A stretch of 64,000 nt of DNA from contig CAJJDM010000067.1 of NCBI GenBank assembly GCA_905182975.1, positions 222,624 to 286,623 on the forward strand. The letters run 5' to 3'. Position 1 is the stretch's first letter, and each line of letters begins with the position of its first letter. The notes under the pieces are model-generated. The model did not search any database and was not told the DNA's origin. It saw nothing but the letters and a program-made list of their open reading frames with translations. Source of the DNA: Paramecium primaurelia (taxonomy: Eukaryota; Ciliophora; Oligohymenophorea; Peniculida; Parameciidae). Positions 36,556 to 49,522 of this stretch are shown here, piece by piece. The position numbers and the translations under genes are program-made.

Positions 36556-39500
36556 TCATAGGTTTCTATCAATCTTCCTTATAGAATTCAGTATAGATTA
36601 ATCTTATAATGATTCATGTGGTATAACAATTAATACTTATCTAATAAGACGAACTCTTTTTTATAATGTAATTGCTCTTAACATAATTACTAAATATAAT
36701 ATAATAATGCATCCAACACCAGCAATTATATAAAATTAAAGTACCATTTAATAATCATTTTCTAAAATATCTAGAGCTGCCTATATAATAGTGTAATAGA
36801 ATTAAAGAATGGCATAACTTAAATCAAAAAAGTAAGGTAATATTGTTTAAACATATTCAGGACTTTATAGAAATTAATTAATATTAGTAAGATTAGTATC
36901 CTTTAATCCACTTATTTCCTATGAATAATGTGTATTAAATATTGATATAATTCTAATATATATATTAAAAATCTTACTATTAATAAATTCCATTAATTCC
37001 ATATTTATAAATTTGTTTATTATTTAAATTAGAACTGGCAGCTGGAAAGTTGGGAAAGTAAAGAAATTGATCATTTTCATATGCACAAAAAGGTAATATT
37101 GTTGGGATAATTTCACAAAGATCTTTTTCATATAAATTTAGTAATAATTATTTATTTTCTTCACTTATTTTCTTTGATTCTATTACATTATTATAAATTG
37201 TTGAATAAATCTTATCCATTTCAATTATTAAAGGTGAAAATTCAGCTAATAATTCAGTTGATAATGTTTAAAAGTATTTATCTCTTGTATTTAATTCTGG
37301 ATTCATTTTGAATATTCCACTAGCCATAGTTTCATCAATTAAAATCTATTAAACTTTTAATAATTAACAAATAATCATTACTCCATCAAGATCTTATTTA
37401 AATTTAACAAATTCCATAGCTATATTAAGTTCTGGTTGACTATTATTCATATTTGTTTACATAATAACAAATGCAGATATGGCATAACTTGATAATAATA
37501 AACAAAGAAGCAATAGAATTATTTAAATATTTTTAATTGAAAATGAAGTTTCTTAAATACGAGATGTTTATTTAGCTCTTTATTATTAATTTTTTACATT
37601 ATTTTTATTTTTTGTTGTTTCTGAAGATGATATCCTTAAAGTCTTATAAGATGTAGATCTCTTTGATTACCAAAAGAAATCACGAAAATAATTAATATTT
37701 TTCCAAGTTGAATTGTTACGATTGAGTTTTTCTAATAGAAAATATACTCTAGATCCAGATAATTCTATGTCTCTTTCTGATATTTTACCAATTAATAATA
37801 AAATTGTTTACATATATTTGTATGGTTATAACCATTATCTAAATTGTAAAATTAGCATTGCAATAATAGTCAAAAGAAATATTATTAAAAATATTAATTC
37901 TTCCATATGATTTATTGATATAAGATTATAGAAATTGTCTTCAATTTAATTAACAATTGCTATTGTAAGATCCAATTAGTTGATTAAATTGCCTTTTAAA
38001 AATTATAAAAGAATTTAAACTTATTTAATATTTTCAGTATTTTCATCAATATTTTAGAGATATTAATTTATTTAATCAGTGTATTCATTTACTAAACTAT
38101 CAAATTCTATCATACTAGCATTCTACTGTAAATATATATATTCATTAATTATTCTAATTTCCATTAATGGCAATTATTGCATATGCTCCATCGATGAAAA
38201 TTCATTTAAGATTTCTGTCATTAAAGATTAAATTTCAGCACGTTTTGAAGCACTTTCATTTTTAATTCTGTAATCATAATATTCACCATAAGATTAATTC
38301 AATAATTTTGATTATAATTCTAACTGTCCTACTGTAAGAAAAGTACAATATAATCTATTAAATCTTTAAGGCACTCTAACTAAAGGTATACTATATTCTA
38401 ATTAATTTGTATGATCTCTAACTATTGATAATTCTACACTTACAATGATAATCAAAAATACTGTTAATATATTAGTTAAGAAAATAGCATTTATTATGGA
38501 AGTTTAAAATTATTAAGTATATTATAATTTCCTCATTAAATTATATATTGAATTTTATGTTTTATCAGAAGTAGCACTAGATTTAGATTATTTTTCATGA
38601 GCAAAATCAATATTTTATTCTTGTAAAATTGCTTATTAAATATTTTCTTTTATATCTTTTTAAGAACTACTTTTAATGATATTAGATTCATTTCCTCTTA
38701 TATAATCTGAGTCTTCTTCTATTAAACCTTTTTAAATTAATATTTCTCTGTTTGATCTAGGAGAAATTAAATTACTTTCTTTTTAATCCCTATCAATTAT
38801 ATTCTAAATATTTGAATCATCCTCTTTTTAATCTAATTCTCTTGAATTTGGTAATCCATCTCTAATTAATAATTTATTAATAATAGTTTAATTTATTAAA
38901 AATTCTTAATGTAACTCATCAATATCTTACTCAGTTTGTATTTAAAATTCACTTTTCATTCCTAATTAAGTTCTTGTTTTAATCAAAGAACTATAAGCAC
39001 TTTAAGTTCCTGTATATTTCTATTCTTTTTATAAATATTCAGAAATAGATAAAAGAAAGATTGGATGACAATCCTACATTCTTTAAAAGTGTACCATAAA
39101 TGTAACTTAAAAATAAACAGAATTCTAATGCATTTTAAGCAATTAATCATTTATAAATTCATTTGTTTAATTAACATAACTTTATTCAAAACAAGTAATT
39201 TTAACTTATTTTTTTTAATCTGTTTATACATCTTATTCTGTTTTCATAGTATGTGTTTAAGTTAAAAAATGTTATTTTCTAAAAGTTTCATGATCTTTAA
39301 TAAGTGATTATAAATTATTTATTGGTTGAATAATAGTAGTTTATATATTTAAAGCAGATTATTATGTTTATTATCCAGTAAATACATCTTATTAATCATT
39401 TATTAAAAGTAAAAGATCTCTAAACCAAAAATATATATAAGATTTTAATATATTGTTATCTAATCCATCTATAATCTATGATTTAGTATTGTATAATAAA

Positions 39501-41608
39501 ATTTAATGAATTGATTCTGTCAAACCTAAGATTTTACCAGTTTCATCAAATAAAATAAAATCGTAATTTTCTGTGCTTCTCTTTAAAACTGCTGACAATA
39601 TATAATCATCCATTTAATCATAAGATGGGATCAATTAAAGAGTAGCACTAAAAGAAAACCCTGAATTATAAATTGGATATATATCTTAACTGATAATAAA
39701 TAATGATGATTCTCCAGTTTAAAGAAATTTATTTAAAAATTTATCATGTTTAGTTTACAAATATAATGGTAAAATTTAATTGATATGAGATATTTATTGA
39801 TATGAATCATCATTTAAAAATTTAAAGAATTTGAATAATTTCTATTTATTTTTACTTAAAATCTACCCTTGATTTTTTATCATACTTACAGGAATTATAA
39901 TAACATCATCATTTAATAATCCAATATTTTGAATATTCCTAGTTGAAATATTTCTCTCCAAATTAAGAAGTTCTTCTATTCTTTATTCAATTTAAAGTGT
40001 TATATGATAATCATTTAAAACTGTTGCAAATATTTGAGATAATAAACGTAAATCTATTAAATTTAATCTAAACAATTCTTTCTATAAAGTGAATATTTAA
40101 ATATTTAATTCCTTAAATACTATAGTCTTTAAATTATCTACTTTTAAACTTAAACTAACTGAAACATCACTTAATTATTCAATATTCTCATAACCATTTA
40201 ATAATTAATCCCAATATTTTATTTTTTATTCTAAAATCTATACAATAATTGATTAGCATTTTTCTTATAACATTTAACTTTATCTTATTTATTATAATTC
40301 TAATCTTCCTTACTGTTATTAGATTTGTTTTTTTATTCTTTTCTATATTATTTCAGAACAAAATCCTTCTAATATACTAAAGTAAAGACTTTAAAATTCT
40401 TAATATATTTAAAACTATTTTATTTATATATAAGCTAAATTTTATTTATCATAAGTATAATAAAGAAACTAAATCTTATAAGTATGTAAATCTTCATCTT
40501 TATATTTCTCTTGTATTGGTAATTATTCTATATATCTATTAAACATTATAAAAATATAATCATTAAATTATATATCAGATCTCATATTTTTATTACTCAA
40601 TATTTAATATCTGGTTCTTAGAATGTATAAAATCTTTATATGTGTAAAGTTATTATTTTTTTAATGATATTCATCTATAATTTATAGAATTAAAAATTTA
40701 TTTAAATCTTTATCTTCTAAATTTTATTCATATATTAATTTTAATAACTTCTTTGTTATAACAGTTAAAAAAGGAATGTAAATTAAACAAAAATACAAGA
40801 ACTCCATTTCAGTCCAGTAAATACTTAAACATTTAAATATAGAACAATAGAATAGTATTGATGATCCAATGCAATAATTCAAATTCATTTATTATGGGAA
40901 TGGCTAGTTTAAAATTGAATCACATAATTGAATTAGGAATTAAATCAGTAGAAATATTGATTAAAATATTTCATCAAAATAAGGAATTAATACCAAAGTT
41001 ATTATCTCTGTTAAATTTACTAAGTAATTGTATGGACGATATCTTTTTGTAAAAGGGTTATTACTTGGTAATGAATAATTCCTTTAAATATATGTAAATA
41101 TAGAGTAATTTAAAATAATAGGTATTATGCATATAATAATAACTGTGATTTAATTCTCATTTATGTATTATAATTAATGAATATGTATAAAAGATGGATA
41201 CAGATATAACATTTGCAAATATGTAAAATATTAGTTTTGAAATTAATTGAAAAATCTCACCTAATTATTGTTAAATAGTGTGATCAAAGAAGATAACCAA
41301 TGAACTACAGCAATTAAAATTACAATAAGAGATTCAAATGAATCCACCTCTATAGATTTGATTGGTGTCAAGAAGTGAAACCAATTGATTATGTTCTTTA
41401 TTAGCATCAATTATTTATCCTAAATTGTAAAAATTATAAATACTTGGTATACTTATCCATTAAATTGATCTACTCTTAATATAAGACTTAGTCTTGTTCC
41501 AACATACAGAATCCAAATAATAAATGGATTCAAATAACTTTGTGATTTTGATTCTCGAATAGTCACGTATAAAGTGCTTAATTTTTTTTTTATTATTATT
41601 GAATTCAT
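36556..41608 (-). CDS. Giant multi-pass membrane protein with PAS-like motif, convergent relative
   Basis: Minus-strand gene of roughly 1,640 residues; introns must total about 100+ nt, and I did not place them all. The start MNSIIIKKKLSTLYVTIRE is followed by membrane spans (NPFIIWILYVGTRLSLIL; SLIVILIAVVHWLSSLI). Further on are YFDEIFQSIFLLIQFLIQLC and FLYFCLIYIPFLTVITKKLL, then a long cytosolic region with the PAS-like core FDETGKILGLTESI. The last spans include VLQFYIIAGVGCIIILYLVI, before LIRQVLIVIPHE and TGA. The F-x-x-x-G-K-I-L-G-[IL]-T motif matches the neighbouring gene at 31049. Intron positions near 41220-41290 are uncertain, so the N-terminal assembly is less secure. Confidence 0.7.
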
Positions 41609-42100
41609 TAATTTAATGAATATTCCATTGTTATACCTCTAATTTTAAAGAGCATTTAATAAATCATTTTGATTAACAATATAAAATTAACAATACTAAA
41701 ATGATTATGTTAAGATGTACTAAATTTCTATAATTTTTTGGATTAATTTTTAGAATTGGTTGTTTACTTAAGAAGTGTATAACTAATATATTAGTGATTA
41801 ATTGATTATAATGTATATAAATGTACATTAAACAACTTGAAATCAACATCTTTTTTTAATAATTGTTGAAAGCTAAAGTTGTATTATTTTATATTTTATC
41901 CTTTATCTATATCATAATGTCTTTGAAATTAATCGATTAAAAATGATTTTTTCTTAAGAAATATCATACTTTTAAGATAAAAATTTATATTTAATTATAA
42001 AAAAATTTAATACAATATTTTAAATTATTTCCAATTTTTTAGATTGATCGAAGAATTTTTACGAAAAAATTATTAAGATTTAATATTAATTTTAAATCAG
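41609..42100. other. Divergent intergenic region
   Basis: About 490 bp of AT-rich DNA between the start of the minus-strand giant membrane protein and the pyrophosphatase start. It contains long A/T runs but no recognised gene. From 41814 on it is part of the duplicated contig overlap. Confidence 0.5.
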
Positions 42101-43176
42101 ATGGAATTTGCAACAGCACTAGTGTTCATTTTCATTGCCTGTGCTTGTGGCATAATTTGGGCCATATTCAATTGGATTGCAGTGCACAAATTGGAAATCC
42201 ATCATAAACATGAAGGATTAACAGAATTACTTTAGGGAGCTGAATAAGAAAAGATTGAGACCTTGCTTGAGATAGGAGAACACATATAAGATGTATTTGA
42301 ATTAGTTTATTGTAGGGTGCCTAAGCATTTTTAAAAGAGGAATATACAGATTGCTCTATGTTTTTGGCTGTTATGGCTGCATTGTTGATTGTATGTTTAT
42401 TTATCATAATCTTAGTTCATTTCACCATGGTCATCTTTGGCTTTTATTTTGGGAGCAGCAACATCAATGCTTTGTGGCTATTTAGGTATGGCAATTGCAA
42501 CAGCAGCTAATTTTAGAACAGCATTTTCAGCAATCACATCATTAGCGAATGCGTTTTAAGTATATAAAAATTTTAAAATTTATAAGATGGCCTACAGAGG
42601 AGGATGTGTCATGGGTTTCTTATTAGTTTCGATATCACTTGCCATACTATCCCTTCTTATTATTATTTACAATGCGATAATTGTTAAGAGTGATGAAAAT
42701 AATTATGAGGATTTAGTAAGAATGTTTGATTATGTTGCTGCTTATGGATTAGGTGGATCAACATTTGCTTTATTTGGTAGAGTAGGTGGTGGTATATATA
42801 CAAAAGCTGCAGATGTTGGAGCAGATTTAGTCGGAAAGGTTGAGAAGAATTTACCAGAAGACAGTCCTAAAGTAAGATATTAAATTTAATATTTATAGAA
42901 TCCAGCCACAATTGCTGATAATGTCGGTGATAATGTTGGTGATATTGCTGGAATGGGAGCTGATTTATTTGGATCATTTGCTGAATCTACTTGTGCTGCT
43001 TTAGTTGTGTCATCAACTTAATTAAGAGTTCAAACTGATACAGGTTATACTATAGAAATTGGATAATTAATGTATCCTTTAATGGTTTCAGCATTTGGAA
43101 TTGGAATATGTATATTAGTATCTGCTTATGCTGTTTACATTTCAAAAGTAAATCATATTAATAAAATTGAATCTAC
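41814..43176. repeat. Contig-overlap duplicate, copy 1 (1,363 bp)
   Basis: Repeated, identical by eye, at 43178-44540 (offset 1,364) across a single N at 43177. It contains the 5' half of the pyrophosphatase gene. The duplication stops abruptly at the N, which points to an unmerged contig overlap. Confidence 0.9.
42101..43176 (+). CDS. Vacuolar H+-pyrophosphatase, 5' part (duplicate of 43465 gene)
   Basis: 5' portion of the same gene as 43465-45849, cut off at the N at 43177. All introns and codons match the complete copy. It starts MEFATALVFIFIACACGI and includes the catalytic DVGADLVGKVE and DNVGDNVGD motifs. It is probably not a separate gene or pseudogene but the end of an overlapping contig. 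Confidence 0.85.
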
Positions 43177-43177
43177 N

Positions 43178-44540
43178 TATATAAATGTACATTAAACAAC
43201 TTGAAATCAACATCTTTTTTTAATAATTGTTGAAAGCTAAAGTTGTATTATTTTATATTTTATCCTTTATCTATATCATAATGTCTTTGAAATTAATCGA
43301 TTAAAAATGATTTTTTCTTAAGAAATATCATACTTTTAAGATAAAAATTTATATTTAATTATAAAAAAATTTAATACAATATTTTAAATTATTTCCAATT
43401 TTTTAGATTGATCGAAGAATTTTTACGAAAAAATTATTAAGATTTAATATTAATTTTAAATCAGATGGAATTTGCAACAGCACTAGTGTTCATTTTCATT
43501 GCCTGTGCTTGTGGCATAATTTGGGCCATATTCAATTGGATTGCAGTGCACAAATTGGAAATCCATCATAAACATGAAGGATTAACAGAATTACTTTAGG
43601 GAGCTGAATAAGAAAAGATTGAGACCTTGCTTGAGATAGGAGAACACATATAAGATGTATTTGAATTAGTTTATTGTAGGGTGCCTAAGCATTTTTAAAA
43701 GAGGAATATACAGATTGCTCTATGTTTTTGGCTGTTATGGCTGCATTGTTGATTGTATGTTTATTTATCATAATCTTAGTTCATTTCACCATGGTCATCT
43801 TTGGCTTTTATTTTGGGAGCAGCAACATCAATGCTTTGTGGCTATTTAGGTATGGCAATTGCAACAGCAGCTAATTTTAGAACAGCATTTTCAGCAATCA
43901 CATCATTAGCGAATGCGTTTTAAGTATATAAAAATTTTAAAATTTATAAGATGGCCTACAGAGGAGGATGTGTCATGGGTTTCTTATTAGTTTCGATATC
44001 ACTTGCCATACTATCCCTTCTTATTATTATTTACAATGCGATAATTGTTAAGAGTGATGAAAATAATTATGAGGATTTAGTAAGAATGTTTGATTATGTT
44101 GCTGCTTATGGATTAGGTGGATCAACATTTGCTTTATTTGGTAGAGTAGGTGGTGGTATATATACAAAAGCTGCAGATGTTGGAGCAGATTTAGTCGGAA
44201 AGGTTGAGAAGAATTTACCAGAAGACAGTCCTAAAGTAAGATATTAAATTTAATATTTATAGAATCCAGCCACAATTGCTGATAATGTCGGTGATAATGT
44301 TGGTGATATTGCTGGAATGGGAGCTGATTTATTTGGATCATTTGCTGAATCTACTTGTGCTGCTTTAGTTGTGTCATCAACTTAATTAAGAGTTCAAACT
44401 GATACAGGTTATACTATAGAAATTGGATAATTAATGTATCCTTTAATGGTTTCAGCATTTGGAATTGGAATATGTATATTAGTATCTGCTTATGCTGTTT
44501 ACATTTCAAAAGTAAATCATATTAATAAAATTGAATCTAC
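43178..44540. repeat. Contig-overlap duplicate, copy 2 (1,363 bp)
   Basis: Second copy of 41814-43176. It runs on without a break into the 3' half of the pyrophosphatase gene. Confidence 0.9.
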
Positions 44541-45849
44541 TTTGAAATTTTAATTATTACTTTCAACTATTGCTCTATCTCCAATTATTATTGGTATTGC
44601 ATATTGGGCTTTACCTCCTGATTTTGTAATGAGAGCTGCTGATGGTTCAGTTCTATTATCAGATCTAAAACCATATCATGCTTTCCTTTGTTCTTTACTA
44701 GGATTATGGTCAGGATTGTTGATTGGTTATTTTACTGAATACATGACTTCTCATTCTTATACTCCTGTAAGAGAAGTAGCCCAATCCTGTGGTACAGGAG
44801 CAGCTACAAATATTATCTATGGTCTTGCTTTGGGATATCTATCAACAATAGTTCCAATTATAGCTATTGCAGTAACTGCCTTTTTATCAATGAAAATGCT
44901 CTCATTTTATGGAGTTGCTTTAGCTGCTTTGGGAATGTTATCCAATTTAACAATTGGCTTAGCTATAGATGCATATGGACCAATCTCTGATAATGCTGGT
45001 GGTATTGCTGAAATGAGTGAATTGGGAGAAAATGTTAGAGAATATACTGATGCATTAGATGCAGCTGGTAACACTACTGCAGCTATTGGTAAAGGATTCG
45101 CTATTGGATCAGCAGCTTTAGTATCTTTATCACTTTATGGTGGATATTTAACAAGAATATAGACTTACAAAGTAGGTGATGAATTCCCATTCTCAGAAGG
45201 TGCTAAAATAGATGATCCCATAATATTTGCTATGTTATTAATTGGTGCTATGTTACCATATGCATTTTCTGCTTTTACAATGAAATCAGTCGGAAAAGCT
45301 GCTCTTTAGATGGTTGAAGAAGTTCGTAGATAATTACATGAACATCCAGGAATATATGCAGGAACAGAGGAACCTGACTTTAGAGCTTGTATTGCAATCT
45401 CAACAAAGGCATCATTAAAAGAGATGATTCCTCCTGGATTACTTGTAATTTATTGAATTTATATCAATATAGGTTATTGTGACTCCTACTGCAGTAGGAT
45501 TACTCTTTGGACCATATGCAGTTGCAGGATTATTACCAGGAGCATTAGTAAGTGGAGTACAAATGGCTATTTCTGCATCAAACACAGGAGGTGCATGGGA
45601 TAACGCAAAGAAATACATAGAAGCTGGATTCTATAGAAATGAAGCAGGAGAAGTTAAAAAGAAAGGTTCAGATGAACATAAAGCAGCTGTTATTGGTAAA
45701 TGAAATAAATTATTTTAGGTGATACTGTGGGAGATCCTCTCAAAGATACTTCAGGACCATCATTGAATATTTTAATTAAATTGATGGCTATCCTTTCGTT
45801 AGTATTGGCAGGAGCATTTTGTAGAACAGGATGGTTGTATTAAGGATGA
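43465..45849 (+). CDS. Membrane-bound H+-translocating pyrophosphatase (type I, K+-dependent signature)
   Basis: The protein has 743 residues after six introns of 23-28 nt; the exons sum to exactly 744 codons. It hydrolyses PPi and pumps H+ into acidic compartments (acidocalcisomes or vacuoles; contractile vacuole in ciliates is possible). Hydrophobic helices span the whole protein. Catalytic motifs are present: GGGIYTKAADVGADLVGKVE, NVGDNVGDIAGMGADLFGS, and near the C-terminus GDTVGDPLKDTSGPSLN. The GNTTAAIGKGFAIGS motif has Ala where K+-independent enzymes have Lys, so K+ stimulation is expected. The length fits the family (about 750-770). The start is an ATG followed by a first membrane helix, after an AT-rich leader. 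Confidence 0.95.
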
Positions 45850-45894
45850 TAACATATGATTTGTTCAAAATAAATATCAACTATTATTTAATTT

Positions 45895-46662
45895 ATGGTA
45901 AAGGATTCTAAACCTTTAAAAATATACTTAGAAGAAATAGAAGCAAAAATTAATTAAAAGATTATTAGTAATAATAATTCTGATGATAAATTTATAATTG
46001 ATACTGAAAAATCAAAAAAAATCAAATGATTAAAGGAATAGAAATAAAAATAGCATTCATATCTAAAATTATTAGAAAGCTCAGCTAATAACCTTGTTAA
46101 ATTCTTAACCTATTCAATTTTTTTTATGACAATTCTATTTTTAGATCTTTGAATTTGTAAGAAATTAGTATAACATTTCCTAGTATATGTGAGTAATTGG
46201 AAGATACGTCATTGAAATCAAAGAGTTTGAAGCAGGAATTGCATTATCAATAGGATAATCTATGAATTTTTTACTGTTAATTTGACATTAGACGATACAG
46301 TTTTTGAATATAATATTGTTTACCACTTAGTTATGGAAGGATTATTGAATTCTATAATATCTGGCAAAATTCTATCCTCTTTTCAATAAACTATTAGAAT
46401 TAGCAAAGGATGTCCTATTAAATTGAATAAAAACGCAGGAAAAGATGTTAAATCATGTGAGTTAGTGCAGCCATTCAAGAGGTTGCAGAAAGTTATGAAT
46501 TTTAAATAGATGTTATGGGCTAAAAACATCAAATCTATAAAAAAATTTTATGAACATTAAACTTTTCAATACAAAATATAATAAGGAAAAAGGTATCAAA
46601 TAGTAAAGACAAATAGAAATTTTGATGGAAAAAGGGAAGCTTTAAATAATTAAGACTATTGA
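45895..46662 (+). pseudogene. Broken coding-like region, no known family
   Basis: A frame starts MVKDSKPLKIYLEEIEA, hits an in-frame TGA after KSKKIK, then stays open to a second TGA. Another frame gives VIGRYVIEIKEFEAGIALS. A third gives 134 codons from 46261 (YEFFTVNLTLDDTVFEYN) to TGA at 46660. No short GT...AG introns that I can see join them cleanly. This suggests a decayed gene, or a gene with sequencing errors. No function is assigned. It recurs at 47755-48522 and in part at 49523-49860 because of the contig overlaps. Confidence 0.35.
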
Positions 46663-47054
46663 ATTCACTAGAAAAGGAATTGTTAATCAAGAAGGCTCTC
46701 ACTTAATAAAAGATTTCTATTTTAAATACAAATTGTCAAGAACTCAAAAACTACGGCATTTATGATCAAATTAAAATTGATACAACATATCTAGAAAGCT
46801 ATAATAATCTAATTCCTTATTAGCCGTTAAAAATATGTGCAATTTTTGAATCATCAATTCTAATTTCTATCAATATATATTATTTAATTTCCCCAGTTTT
46901 ATGATATTTAAGGTTAGATTATTGCCAAATTTGAATTTATTTTACTTTTGAAGAAGAGTTGCATCCAAATCTTTTCCAAAAATGTCGATTACTGAAAAAG
47001 ATCAGAGATTATAAAAATAATACATATAATATACATATATATTATATACATATA

Positions 47055-47465
47055 TCATAGATCTTCTCTTTAGAAACTTGAATTCTCTCTAATGAATTCT
47101 GCCATAGCTTCTGCTGTACGAGCTTTTTAGAATTTAATTTATTCTGGTTTTTCTCCTCCCTTTTTAAAGAATACTAAAGTTGGAAAACCCTTAATTTCCA
47201 CAGCATCAGTCTTATGTTGAGTCCAATCCATCTCAGCTATCAACACATTCTAATTATCTGCCAAATTAGCTGCTAATGTTTTATATGCTTCAGCCATATT
47301 CTTGCAATGACCACACCAGGGTGCAAAGAATTTTACTAAAACATCTTGTTTTGATTCTAAAACAATAGAATTGAAATTATCAGATGTTAATTCAATTACT
47401 TTTCCTTCATTTGTGACATCAGCAATAACCGACATAGCTATGACCAACAGTACTATATATTTCAT
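47055..47465 (-). CDS. PDI-type single-thioredoxin-domain protein (copy A)
   Basis: Single-exon protein of 136 residues. Residues 1-17 form a signal peptide (MKYIVLLVIAMSVIADV). One thioredoxin fold follows, with the PDI-type active site APWCGHCKNM (C51, C54) and the cis-Pro loop GFPTLVFFKKG. It probably catalyses disulfide formation or isomerisation in the secretory pathway. It is much shorter than classical PDI (one Trx domain) and lacks a KDEL-like C-terminus (it ends QREDL), so ER retention is uncertain. It is identical to the copies at 48915-49325 and 50253-50663. Confidence 0.92.
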
Positions 47466-47754
47466 ATTAATAATATTAATAATATAAATACATATAAATT
47501 ATATATTGAACTAATTTATATAGATTATTTTTTTTTGAATGTTTGTCACTATTCAAATATTGTATTCTTGTAATACTAGCATCTTACATTCAACTTATTA
47601 TGATTCAGCATCTTTATAAATTTATTTTCTTAGTAGGATTGAAATTGTCATAGGGTATACTAATTTCAACCTTTTTATAAGGTTTTTCTTCTATAACTAT
47701 ATCCTATATNAACATATGATTTGTTCAAAATAAATATCAACTATTATTTAATTT

Positions 47755-48522
47755 ATGGTAAAGGATTCTAAACCTTTAAAAATATACTTAGAAGAAATAG
47801 AAGCAAAAATTAATTAAAAGATTATTAGTAATAATAATTCTGATGATAAATTTATAATTGATACTGAAAAATCAAAAAAAATCAAATGATTAAAGGAATA
47901 GAAATAAAAATAGCATTCATATCTAAAATTATTAGAAAGCTCAGCTAATAACCTTGTTAAATTCTTAACCTATTCAATTTTTTTTATGACAATTCTATTT
48001 TTAGATCTTTGAATTTGTAAGAAATTAGTATAACATTTCCTAGTATATGTGAGTAATTGGAAGATACGTCATTGAAATCAAAGAGTTTGAAGCAGGAATT
48101 GCATTATCAATAGGATAATCTATGAATTTTTTACTGTTAATTTGACATTAGACGATACAGTTTTTGAATATAATATTGTTTACCACTTAGTTATGGAAGG
48201 ATTATTGAATTCTATAATATCTGGCAAAATTCTATCCTCTTTTCAATAAACTATTAGAATTAGCAAAGGATGTCCTATTAAATTGAATAAAAACGCAGGA
48301 AAAGATGTTAAATCATGTGAGTTAGTGCAGCCATTCAAGAGGTTGCAGAAAGTTATGAATTTTAAATAGATGTTATGGGCTAAAAACATCAAATCTATAA
48401 AAAAATTTTATGAACATTAAACTTTTCAATACAAAATATAATAAGGAAAAAGGTATCAAATAGTAAAGACAAATAGAAATTTTGATGGAAAAAGGGAAGC
48501 TTTAAATAATTAAGACTATTGA
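47755..48522 (+). pseudogene. Broken coding-like region (copy B)
   Basis: Copy of 45895-46662 within the contained contig. Same interrupted frames; no separate interpretation. Confidence 0.3.
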
Positions 48523-48914
48523 ATTCACTAGAAAAGGAATTGTTAATCAAGAAGGCTCTCACTTAATAAAAGATTTCTATTTTAAATACAAATTGTCAAG
48601 AACTCAAAAACTACGGCATTTATGATCAAATTAAAATTGATACAACATATCTAGAAAGCTATAATAATCTAATTCCTTATTAGCCGTTAAAAATATGTGC
48701 AATTTTTGAATCATCAATTCTAATTTCTATCAATATATATTATTTAATTTCCCCAGTTTTATGATATTTAAGGTTAGATTATTGCCAAATTTGAATTTAT
48801 TTTACTTTTGAAGAAGAGTTGCATCCAAATCTTTTCCAAAAATGTCGATTACTGAAAAAGATCAGAGATTATAAAAATAATACATATAATATACATATAT
48901 ATTATATACATATA

Positions 48915-49325
48915 TCATAGATCTTCTCTTTAGAAACTTGAATTCTCTCTAATGAATTCTGCCATAGCTTCTGCTGTACGAGCTTTTTAGAATTTAATTT
49001 ATTCTGGTTTTTCTCCTCCCTTTTTAAAGAATACTAAAGTTGGAAAACCCTTAATTTCCACAGCATCAGTCTTATGTTGAGTCCAATCCATCTCAGCTAT
49101 CAACACATTCTAATTATCTGCCAAATTAGCTGCTAATGTTTTATATGCTTCAGCCATATTCTTGCAATGACCACACCAGGGTGCAAAGAATTTTACTAAA
49201 ACATCTTGTTTTGATTCTAAAACAATAGAATTGAAATTATCAGATGTTAATTCAATTACTTTTCCTTCATTTGTGACATCAGCAATAACCGACATAGCTA
49301 TGACCAACAGTACTATATATTTCAT
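48915..49325 (-). CDS. PDI-type single-thioredoxin-domain protein (copy B)
   Basis: Same 136-residue protein as 47055-47465, present again in the redundant contained contig. It is unlikely to be a separate gene. Confidence 0.8.
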
Positions 49326-49522
49326 ATTAATAATATTAATAATATAAATACATATAAATTATATATTGAACTAATTTATATAGATTATTTTTTTTTGAAT
49401 GTTTGTCACTATTCAAATATTGTATTCTTGTAATACTAGCATCTTACATTCAACTTATTATGATTCAGCATCTTTATAAATTTATTTTCTTAGTAGGATT
49501 GAAATTGTCATAGGGTATACTN

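Larger units (their letters stand above)
45851..47709. repeat. Contig-overlap duplicate, copy A (1,859 bp)
   Basis: First of three overlapping copies. The whole of 47711-49521 repeats its first 1,811 bp (offset 1,860). 49523-50907 repeats its last 1,385 bp (offset 3,198). Single N bases at 47710 and 49522 separate the copies. Confidence 0.9.
47711..49521. repeat. Contig-overlap duplicate, copy B (1,811 bp)
   Basis: Fully contained repeat of 45851-47661, bounded on both sides by single N bases. A contig entirely contained in its neighbour is typical of a redundant assembly fragment. Confidence 0.9.
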
